Below, in pieces: positions 1 to 5,326 of a stretch of 6,253 nt of DNA. Source of the DNA: Actinomycetota bacterium (GTDB lineage: Bacteria > Actinomycetota > Acidimicrobiia > Acidimicrobiales > Ilumatobacteraceae); assembly GCA_026393655.1 (NCBI GenBank), contig JAPKZT010000005.1, positions 1 through 6,253 of the forward strand. Direction: 5' to 3'. A program made the position numbers and the translations under genes. Under the pieces are notes generated by a model. That model did not search any database. It was not told the DNA's origin and saw only the letters and a list, made by a program, of their open reading frames with translations. Position 1 is the first letter of the stretch, and each line of letters opens with the position of its first letter.

Positions 1-506
1 TACTGCAACGCACGATCAGAAACATCTTGACCGACGCATAAACCAGCAACGTGACCCCATGCTTCGCTGGCTGGAATATTTCGACCACCCTTAGCTATGA
101 CGGCCACAAGTTCTGCTTCGAAGTCGCACTCTGCACCAACAAGTGTCAGTGCACCATTCGGGCTATTCAGCGAACTCTGAAACTTTGTAAAAACCAGAGG
201 CTCTTTTGGAAGCGGATTATTCATTTCGGCAGCATGAGCTTTGTAGTTGATGCCGATCGCGAAAATCTGACGGGGCCTTGGCACTGGGCACTCAAGTTTG
301 TTGGCATCAAGCGCGATAGCACTTAACTCATCTGTTTGGCTCAAATTTGCGGCAAATTCGCAAACTTCAGACCAGCGCGCGAGGCATACCATCGGGTCGC
401 TTGACAGTTTGCCGCCAGAAACTTTTTCGACGTCGATGTAACCAGTCAGCGAAGTAGTTATGAAAACTGCGCGACCATCAACGCATCCTAAACGCACAGC
501 AGCCAT
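1..506 (-). CDS. Fumarylacetoacetate hydrolase (FAH) family protein, C-terminus cut off by the window edge
   Basis: A reading frame from ATG at 506 runs 168 codons without a stop to the left edge, so the C-terminal part is missing. Residues 74-168 carry the FAH-fold signature: PRPRQIFAIGINYKAH (76-91) with the catalytic-type histidine H91 followed by E94, the metal-ligand motif DFEAEL (128-133, E130 and E132), and GQDVSDRALQ (159-168), where D161 matches the third metal-binding acid. Residues 1-70 form the less conserved N-terminal cap region common in about 280-residue members. Family members hydrolyse or decarboxylate acylpyruvates and related 2-keto acids with Mg2+ or Mn2+, often in aromatic-compound degradation; nothing here fixes the substrate. 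The start lies 2 bp after the stop of the upstream gene, with no clear Shine-Dalgarno, which suggests translational coupling in one operon. Family assignment is firm, exact enzyme unknown. Confidence 0.93.
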   Translation of the reverse strand, partial: MAAVRLGCVDGRAVFITTSLTGYIDVEKVSGGKLSSDPMVCLARWSEVCEFAANLSQTDELSAIALDANKLECPVPRPRQIFAIGINYKAHAAEMNNPLPKEPLVFTKFQSSLNSPNGALTLVGAECDFEAELVAVIAKGGRNIPASEAWGHVAGLCVGQDVSDRALQ

Positions 507-508
507 GC

Positions 509-1108
509 TTAAACTCGGTTGCGGGCTTTTCGTCGCTGAAGTTCAGCAACGCGTTTTGTCTCACGTTCTTTTTCTTGACGCTCTCGGCGCGCTCGACGCT
601 TTTCTTGACTTTCTGCGGTGTCTGGTTTTGCCGCAATTAAAGCAGAAGCAGCAATGGTGTTGCCAGTCTTGGGCACCATGAATCGTTCGTCTTGCATAAT
701 CAACTGTTTGAATCCATTCAAACTTGCGGAGTATTGAATCGCCATTAAGCGAGTTGCATCTAGACCGAACTTCTCGATCGCGTCGGGCAAAGTCGAACGC
801 AAGTGTTCGATATTTGGATCATCAGCGGCGCTGCCGAGTGCCTCAATGCAATGCTCGGTGCAAGGTTCGCTGAGCAAAATACCCACATCGATAAATGACT
901 TTCGCGAAACGAAGCCTGTACGAATTTTGGCCCCAAGGCCATCTTTGGTACTAAGTGCGCCGGCTGGTAAGCCGGCGACTTTAGCAAATGGATCCCGCAA
1001 TTTCTCGGGAAGATTACTCGCCAATTCGGCAAGCGAATCATCTGAGATTGTTGACAAGACGGCCGCATAGCGACGGTCTATAAGGATCTGTTCTTTTGAT
1101 GTTGACAC
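509..1108 (-). CDS. Hypothetical protein with CxxxC motif and highly charged C-terminal tail
   Basis: I do not recognise this family. The frame ends with TAA at 509-511 and has three possible GTG starts: 1141 (210 aa), 1117 and 1108 (199 aa). I chose 1108 because the codons before it coincide with a perfect GC-rich hairpin and the conserved-looking sequence begins at STSKEQILIDRRYAAVL; none of the starts has a convincing ribosome binding site. Numbered from 1141, residues 25-160 look like a soluble alpha-rich domain, with PCTEHC at 93-98 (C94 and C98, a possible redox or metal pair). Residues 177-210 are almost all Arg, Lys, Glu and Gln, a likely helical or coiled-coil tail that could bind nucleic acid or a partner. 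No signal peptide or membrane segment is seen. It sits 2 bp upstream of the FAH-family gene on the same strand, so an operon is likely, but no function follows from that. Confidence 0.72.
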   Translation of the reverse strand: MSTSKEQILIDRRYAAVLSTISDDSLAELASNLPEKLRDPFAKVAGLPAGALSTKDGLGAKIRTGFVSRKSFIDVGILLSEPCTEHCIEALGSAADDPNIEHLRSTLPDAIEKFGLDATRLMAIQYSASLNGFKQLIMQDERFMVPKTGNTIAASALIAAKPDTAESQEKRRARRERQEKERETKRVAELQRRKARNRV

Positions 1109-1128
1109 GCCCCGCACTCTAGCGGGGC
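1109..1128 (-). other. GC-rich hairpin abutting the start of the 199-aa gene
   Basis: A perfect inverted repeat, GCCCCGC-ACTCTA-GCGGGGC, has a 7-bp stem and a 6-nt loop. On the minus strand it ends right at the GTG at 1108. If translation starts there, the hairpin would occupy the ribosome-binding region and could limit initiation. It could also end cold-shock gene transcripts, but there is no T-run after it on either strand, so a standard intrinsic terminator is not supported. Confidence 0.5.
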
Positions 1129-1182
1129 ATAACGAATACACGCACCATTAACTGGTGGTGAACCTAACTAATGAGATGAAAC

Positions 1183-1206
1183 GCACAAGTCGAAAACTCG
1201 ACGTGC
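1183..1206 (-). terminator. Possible terminator hairpin downstream of the cold-shock gene
   Basis: An imperfect inverted repeat lies about 25 bp after the cold-shock stop codon. The outer arms are GCAC (1183-1186) and GTGC (1203-1206), and the inner arms are GTCGA (1189-1193) and TCGAC (1198-1202). It has a 4-nt loop and a 2-nt bulge at 1187-1188, making a 9-bp stem. On the minus strand it is followed only by GTTTC, a poor U-tract. The position fits a terminator or 3'-end stabiliser for the short cold-shock transcript. Confidence 0.4.
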
Positions 1207-1217
1207 ACGAGAAGCGC

Positions 1218-1229
1218 TAACGCGCGTTA
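1218..1229. repeat. 12-bp perfect palindrome just after the cold-shock stop codon
   Basis: TAACGCGCGTTA reads identically on both strands and lies 1 bp beyond the TGA of the cold-shock gene. It could be a protein-binding dyad or part of the 3' structure of that mRNA. No second copy was noticed in the window, so function is open. Confidence 0.4.
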
Positions 1230-1230
1230 C

Positions 1231-1434
1231 TCAGATAGCGCGGACGTTGTTGGCTTCGGTGCCCTTGCGACCTTGGCCGAGTTCAAACTCGACTTCTTGG
1301 CCTGCAACAAGGGTGCGACGCCCGGTGCCTTCAATGTTTGAGAAGTGAACGAAAATATCTGGTTCTCCATCAGAGCGCGAGATAAATCCGTAACCCTTTT
1401 CGTCATTGAAAAATTTCACGGTACCGGTTGGCAT
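1231..1434 (-). CDS. Cold-shock domain protein (CspA family)
   Basis: A 67-aa single cold-shock domain of normal family length. It carries RNP1 as KGYGFIS (13-19) and RNP2 as DIFVHF (26-31), the aromatic and basic surface that binds single-stranded RNA or DNA. These cytoplasmic proteins act as RNA chaperones and transcription antiterminators, in cold stress or constitutively. The start is ATG at 1434 (MPTGTVKFFN), matching the usual MPTG start of actinobacterial members. The frame stays open upstream to 1503, but those residues do not fit the family. The upstream AAGAAAGAAG is a weak Shine-Dalgarno candidate about 9 nt before ATG. The usual Trp in the KWFN motif is Phe here (F8). A TATTAT -10 candidate lies near 1525, giving a leader of about 80 nt, as often seen for csp genes. 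It appears monocistronic, with hairpins following. Family assignment is very secure; the paralogue letter is not assignable. Confidence 0.96.
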   Translation of the reverse strand: MPTGTVKFFNDEKGYGFISRSDGEPDIFVHFSNIEGTGRRTLVAGQEVEFELGQGRKGTEANNVRAI

Positions 1435-1479
1435 AGCTTGTACTTCTTTCTTGTTATTTGAATTACGCAGACATGATCG

Positions 1480-1489
1480 AAAGCGCTTT
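1480..1489. repeat. 10-bp palindrome in the cold-shock gene leader
   Basis: AAAGCGCTTT is a perfect palindrome about 46 bp upstream of the cold-shock ATG. It lies within the predicted leader if transcription starts near 1516. It may be an operator or part of a leader structure. A palindrome this short can arise by chance. Confidence 0.25.
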
Positions 1490-1522
1490 GTAAAGGGTAG
1501 CAACTCGAAACCTTGTTTCCTA

Positions 1523-1528
1523 ATAATA
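1523..1528 (-). promoter_or_regulatory. Candidate -10 element of the cold-shock gene
   Basis: On the minus strand TATTAT matches the TATAAT consensus at five of six positions. Transcription would start near 1516, leaving a leader of about 80 nt before the ATG at 1434. The slot for a -35 box at 17-bp spacing (1546-1551) reads GTCTAA, which is a poor match. That slot falls inside a tandem repeat, so an activator or alternative sigma factor is conceivable. Confidence 0.4.
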
Positions 1529-1538
1529 GGTTCACTCT

Positions 1539-1564
1539 TATTTTGTTAGACTATTTTGTTAGAC
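1539..1564. repeat. Perfect tandem duplication of a 13-bp unit upstream of the cold-shock gene
   Basis: The unit TATTTTGTTAGAC occurs twice with no gap and no mismatch (1539-1551 and 1552-1564). It lies in the 160-bp noncoding gap between the secreted-protein stop (1595) and the cold-shock start (1434). It ends 10 bp upstream of the TATTAT -10 candidate, so the proximal copy covers the expected -35 position. It could be a direct-repeat binding site or a slippage duplication. Confidence 0.75.
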
Positions 1565-1594
1565 CGAGGCTCAATGACCTTAAAAGGTATGGGT

Positions 1595-2399
1595 TTAAGA
1601 AGTCACTAGGGCTTGAAATTCGCGGATATTCATTTGGTGCGAAGAACCCGTGCTTACATTGGGCAAGGTTCCCGATGCGCCCGTGCTTGAACGCCATGCC
1701 ACGCGCCAAATAATTGAGAGGCTTGCCGAGAACAGACCACTTGAATTAACTGCCGAAGAGTGCCGATATGTATACATACATGGTGACGGCAAATGATCGC
1801 CAATTATTTCTGTCCATCGCGAGCCGGGGCCGACACAATCTTTATCTCCAGTGCCCCGAAATCCATCGCCTGGATGAAAAACGAGTTTCGTTGGTGTGGC
1901 AGTGGTGGTTACAGAGACTGGTCCCTCTGGAGTTGGAACCCACGCAGTTACTGATTTTGGCTGCCATACGGTTGGCTCAACCCAAAACCAAGTGCCGATG
2001 TTGATTAATCCTTGTCGTGCCGGCGGAGCGAATTCGCCAAATGGTGCCGGTATCAAATCGTAAACAACACTGGCTGCCGAGCGCGCGATTTGTTCGGTTG
2101 AGATTTCTGGAATCCAATAGTAAGTCGTTGCCTTACCCTCGCAGACGCGATCGTAAAGTCGGAAACTTACTGAGCCAACTTGTTTTGTGACTTCGTCACC
2201 CGCGTCCTGACCTTGTCCAGAATCACGAGCCAAAGAAGGCGACCACTGGCAAGCATCCGAACCGCCGGGTGCATCGTTTTGCTGAACGATTACTCCGGCG
2301 ATGATTGTTTTGTCTCGCAGTCGTGCTTGTAGTCGCAATAGCAACACATGCAGTGCTCAACCCCAAAGTAGCGACACAAGCAAAAATACTATGTTTCAT
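1595..2399 (-). CDS. Secreted beta-sandwich protein of unnamed actinobacterial type, with a frame break after the signal peptide
   Basis: Two frames together make one plausible exported protein of about 267 aa. ATG at 2399 encodes a signal peptide, MKHSIFACVATLGLS and so on, with a hydrophobic core and Ala/Thr-rich end (codons 1-28). The mature part reads in the +1 frame from about 2314 (DKTIIAGVIV onward) to TAA at 1595; that frame alone is open from a GTG at 2347 (250 aa). Numbered from 2347, the mature part has GTWFWVEPTVW (118-128), a Thr/Val-rich strand region (141-153), HPGDG (158-162), CVGPG (171-175) with C171 and C190 likely paired, and the closing IREFQAL (241-247). I associate this order with unnamed secreted proteins of Actinobacteria having a PKD-like fold. 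The ATG overlaps the lipoprotein stop as TAATG, which supports 2399 as the true start. The break is a one-base excess near 2313-2320: an indel, a sequencing error or, less likely, recoding. Function unknown. Confidence 0.78.
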
Positions 2400-3025
2400 T
2401 ACTGTTCTTGACAGATATTTGTGTTGTATTGGCGATGCAAAATTTGAAAGTTGATCCACTTCCAACGATTGTTATCTAATTGCAATGTCCAACGAGTGTG
2501 TGACGACGAGACACGATCGTTAAAAATAAAACCATCCATATAAAGAATTACCGTGTCGTAAATGCATGCGTCCACTTGCGCGACTAAGGCAGCGTCATCA
2601 AATGTGATCGACTCAATCGCAACTTCGCGTTTGCCGTGTCCGAGACGACTATTGATGTTGCTTTTGGCGTAAAGACTTATCTGCTCGTCTAGGGCTTGGT
2701 GATACTTGGTGCCAACGATTGTAAATTCTTCAACTCGGCACGACTTTGGTTGTTGATAGCACTTGTCTTGCCATTGCACTAGTTCTTGAAACTGCTGTCG
2801 GAGAGTTTGTTCGTAATTAAGTTTGCCATCTTCAAGACTTGTCGTGTCACTCGTATTTACACTTGCGGTATTAGTTGTATTTGTTATAACAGTTGTACTC
2901 GTAACACCCGTCGAATCGTCAAGACTGAGAGTTGGCGACGACGAACAACTTGAAACGAAAAATATCCCAATTAAAAACAAAAGAATCTTCTGATGTCGTG
3001 GTTTCTTTAATTTGATATCAAGCAT
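2399..3025 (-). CDS. Putative lipoprotein with Ser/Thr-rich linker and NTF2-like-looking domain
   Basis: A 208-aa protein, counting from ATG at 3025, which has a G-rich stretch (GGGGG) just upstream. A TTG start at 3082 would add 19 residues and spoil the signal peptide. Residues 1-12 are basic, 13-26 hydrophobic, and the lipobox VSSC places the acylated cysteine at C27, so it should be anchored to the outer face of the membrane. Residues 28-65 form a Ser/Thr/Asn-rich linker. Residues 70-208 form an alpha/beta domain with alternating helix and strands ending in TRWTLQLDNNRWKWINFQIL, which resembles NTF2/SnoaL-like folds; this is a guess from pattern. C89 and C96 (CYQQPKSC) probably pair. The stop overlaps the next gene's ATG (TAATG), so the two surface proteins are translationally coupled and probably act together. 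The lipid anchor call is good; the function is unknown. Confidence 0.85.
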   Translation of the reverse strand: MLDIKLKKPRHQKILLFLIGIFFVSSCSSSPTLSLDDSTGVTSTTVITNTTNTASVNTSDTTSLEDGKLNYEQTLRQQFQELVQWQDKCYQQPKSCRVEEFTIVGTKYHQALDEQISLYAKSNINSRLGHGKREVAIESITFDDAALVAQVDACIYDTVILYMDGFIFNDRVSSSHTRWTLQLDNNRWKWINFQILHRQYNTNICQEQ

Positions 3026-3069
3026 TAGCCCCCGCAGAGTGCCGATAAGGCAGTGTGCCCGTGATGTGT

Positions 3070-3092
3070 GCAGCAATGTCAAACTGTGCTGC
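3070..3092. repeat. Inverted repeat overlapping a TTGACA box upstream of the lipoprotein gene
   Basis: GCAGCA (3070-3075) and TGCTGC (3087-3092) form a 6-bp dyad separated by 11 bp. The spacer contains the minus-strand TTGACA at 3077-3082. A dyad centred on a -35 box is a typical layout for a repressor operator, but the arms are short and no regulator gene is nearby. Confidence 0.3.
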
Positions 3093-3159
3093 TAATTACA
3101 ACAATGTGACGCAATTTAATCCTTAATTCATCACTAGTAAAAAGGTCAAAGCCAGTCGG

Positions 3160-3165
3160 TAGAAT
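3160..3165 (+). promoter_or_regulatory. Candidate -10 element for helD
   Basis: TAGAAT matches the -10 consensus at the key first, second and last positions. Transcription would begin near 3172, giving a leader of about 30 nt. No recognisable -35 box lies at the right spacing, and the leader has no clear Shine-Dalgarno before the ATG at 3203. Weak evidence. Confidence 0.28.
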
Positions 3166-3202
3166 TGAAAAACTCTATTTTTTAGAACCTGCGAACAAAA
3201 CT

Positions 3203-5326
3203 ATGACCAAACAGCACCCTGAATTTGAGGATGAGCAGAGGTTCATTGATCACGCCTACGAATGCCTCGAAATAACTAAGACCGACGCGTGGAAGATCCG
3301 CGAGATGAACGAAGCATCAATGGGCGGCACTTATCAGGCTCGCTTTGAGCGCAATGCGTTTGACGAAGTTCTTGTCGGTCGCCTGACGCAACTTGATCTG
3401 GGCGATTCGGCACTTGTGTTTGGGCGAATAGATCGTCTGACTGAGTCGCCTGACGCATTTGAAAGTTTTCACATTGGTCGAATCGCGGTTGCTGACCCGT
3501 CACGTGAACCTGTAGTTGTCGATTGGCGAGCGCCAGTTGCCGAACCGTTTTATCGTGCGACAGGTCGAGAGCCAATGGGTCTTGCTCGTCGGCGACACTT
3601 CGAAGTTCAGGGCCGAGAATTGCTTGGCATTGAAGACGAACTTTTTGGCGTGGGTCATCTTGGTGTTGGGCATGATGAAGGTCTCGACGGCGAGCCTGCG
3701 TCAAGTACTCCGACGCTTCGTGGATACAGCACGCTGCTGAGTGTCTTGTCTCGCGGTCGAACTGGCCAACTTGGCGACATCGTGGCGACAATTCAAGCCG
3801 AGCAAGATCAAATAATTCGCTCACCACAACAAGGTGTGCTGGTAGTTGAAGGTGGACCAGGCACGGGAAAGACAGTTGTCGCGTTGCATCGTGCGGCATA
3901 TTTGCTTTACACGTTTAGATTTCCGTTAGAAGATCAGGGTGTATTAGTCGTTGGTCCGAATCGAGTTTTCTTGCGATACATCGAACGGGTTTTGCCATCT
4001 CTTGGCGAAGCCGGCGTTGAGCAAGTGGTGTTAGCCGATCTTGTGCGCGGACATAATTACACAGCAAAGGACAGCGAAGCTGTCGCGCGAATCAAAGGTG
4101 ATCTGCGCATGTCACAAATTGTTGCGACGGCAATTAAAGATCGTCAAAGGTCATTGCGCAAGGACGCAGAAATTGCATTCGGCGCGGGTTATCTACGTCT
4201 GACTGTTAATCAATCCAAGGTGCTTGTCAGTGAGGGTCGTCGTCGTTTTCGTAGGCACAACGCAGCGAACCATTGGGTTGAGACAGAAATTATCGCCACG
4301 ATGATCGCGTCAAGTCGCAACCCAGACGCCGATATTGAAACAATGCGAAGTGCGTTGCGAGATCTACCAGAGTTTCGTGCTGTGATCAACTACATCTGGC
4401 CTGTGCTCACGCCTGCAGAGTTGTTGCACGACCTGTATTCATCAAAAGCATTGTTGCGACTTGCCGCACAAAAAGTTTGCACGACCGAAGAATACGAGTC
4501 GTTGCATCGTCAACGAGCAGAGTCTTTGACAGAAGCCAAGTTCAGTGACGCCGATGTTGCAGTTCTAGACGAAGCACTATCACTACTCGGACCAAAGCCT
4601 CGCCGAAACGGTCGAATCAACGACGCAGACGAAGTTCGCACGTATGGTCATATCGTGATCGACGAAGTGCAAGATCTTTCACCGATGCAACTGCGAATGA
4701 TTTCGCGTCGATCACTTAACGGTGCGATGACAATTGTTGGTGATATTGCCCAGGCGACTTCGGCTCATGCTCCTGCATCGTGGAAGGAGGTTTTGGCTCA
4801 CTTGCCAAAAAAGAATCCTTCACGAATTATTGGACTAACGGTTGGCTATCGAATTCCGCGCCAAATAATGGAGCTCGCAACTCGAGTTTTGAAAGCTGCT
4901 GCGCCATTGCAGACTTCGCCAGTTTCGGTTCGCGAAGGCGATGAGACGCCAAAGATAATCGCAACAACTGTCGACAAACTTTTTAGCGAACTCATTAAAG
5001 ATACGCAACGTATGGTCGCTGAACTGAGTGGTGGCAATGTTGCGATTGTTTGTCCTGATTCGATGGCTGAAGCTATCTCGTCTGCACTAGACAAGGTGCA
5101 AATCGCTCATGGCCGCGCCGGGGTTTCTGGCATTGAAGCTGGGCTCACAGTTGTGCCCGTAAGTGTGGTCAAGGGTCTTGAACTTGATGGAGTGATCGTG
5201 GTTGAGCCAGCAAAAATTGTTGCTGCGCAAATGCACGGTTTGCGCGCGCTGTATGTTGCACTCACACGGTCTACGAAACAGTTGAGTGTGTTGCACAGTG
5301 AGCCATTGCCAAAAGAAATGATTTGA
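3203..5326 (+). CDS. helD: HelD-type RNA polymerase-associated SF1 helicase
   Basis: A complete 707-aa UvrD/Rep-like superfamily 1 ATPase, close to the usual 700-780 aa for HelD. In order: EQRFIDHAYECLE (11-23) begins the N-terminal helical arm; ALVFGRID (70-77) and VVVDWRAPVAEPFYRAT (104-120) are hallmark HelD segments; a Q-motif-like region is at 193-207; Walker A is GGPGTGKT (217-224, K223); Walker B is VIDEVQD (485-491); motif III is VGDIAQAT (512-519); GYRIP (548-552); motif V is VKGLELDGV (656-664); and motif VI is YVALTR (684-689). All catalytic motifs are intact. HelD proteins bind RNA polymerase, enter its channels and use ATP to release stalled complexes, and some actinobacterial versions protect against rifamycins. 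The ATG at 3203 lacks a clear ribosome binding site. The stop overlaps the start of an MFS transporter gene, so the two are probably coexpressed. Confidence 0.95.
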   Translation: MTKQHPEFEDEQRFIDHAYECLEITKTDAWKIREMNEASMGGTYQARFERNAFDEVLVGRLTQLDLGDSALVFGRIDRLTESPDAFESFHIGRIAVADPSREPVVVDWRAPVAEPFYRATGREPMGLARRRHFEVQGRELLGIEDELFGVGHLGVGHDEGLDGEPASSTPTLRGYSTLLSVLSRGRTGQLGDIVATIQAEQDQIIRSPQQGVLVVEGGPGTGKTVVALHRAAYLLYTFRFPLEDQGVLVVGPNRVFLRYIERVLPSLGEAGVEQVVLADLVRGHNYTAKDSEAVARIKGDLRMSQIVATAIKDRQRSLRKDAEIAFGAGYLRLTVNQSKVLVSEGRRRFRRHNAANHWVETEIIATMIASSRNPDADIETMRSALRDLPEFRAVINYIWPVLTPAELLHDLYSSKALLRLAAQKVCTTEEYESLHRQRAESLTEAKFSDADVAVLDEALSLLGPKPRRNGRINDADEVRTYGHIVIDEVQDLSPMQLRMISRRSLNGAMTIVGDIAQATSAHAPASWKEVLAHLPKKNPSRIIGLTVGYRIPRQIMELATRVLKAAAPLQTSPVSVREGDETPKIIATTVDKLFSELIKDTQRMVAELSGGNVAIVCPDSMAEAISSALDKVQIAHGRAGVSGIEAGLTVVPVSVVKGLELDGVIVVEPAKIVAAQMHGLRALYVALTRSTKQLSVLHSEPLPKEMI

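Larger units (their letters stand above)
3026..3202. promoter_or_regulatory. Divergent intergenic region between the lipoprotein operon and helD
   Basis: These 177 bp are AT-rich in the centre and contain no convincing gene. They must hold promoters for both directions. On the minus strand a perfect TTGACA (3077-3082) sits 52 bp upstream of the lipoprotein ATG, but no good -10 hexamer follows at 16-18 bp. A second TTGACC lies near 3145 on the same strand. On the plus strand TAGAAT (3160-3165) is a -10 candidate for helD. Confidence 0.6.

Noticed and set aside
51..326. 91-aa plus-strand open frame at the left end
   Set aside because: It lies opposite the FAH-family gene, whose minus-strand frame carries clear conserved motifs.
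1577..1588. ACCTTAAAAGGT inverted repeat after the secreted-protein stop, considered as a terminator
   Set aside because: The stem is short and AT-rich, the loop only 2-4 nt, and no T-run follows on the minus strand.
1513..2004. Plus-strand open frames of 66 and 78 aa (1513-1713 and 1768-2004)
   Set aside because: Both lie partly or wholly opposite the secreted-protein gene and show no domain or ribosome binding site.
2223..2399. Stand-alone 58-aa protein from ATG 2399 in the signal-peptide frame
   Set aside because: After codon 28 the sequence becomes Arg-rich and unlike any exported mature domain, while the alternative frame has the family-like sequence. It is better read as the broken start of the secreted-protein gene.
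3178..3183. T6 run before helD, considered as a terminator tail
   Set aside because: No hairpin precedes it, and no plus-strand gene lies upstream to be terminated.
3276..3899. 207-aa open frame on the minus strand inside helD
   Set aside because: It is antisense to the well-supported helD frame, is rich in Gln/Arg/His as expected of a complement frame, and shows no domain.
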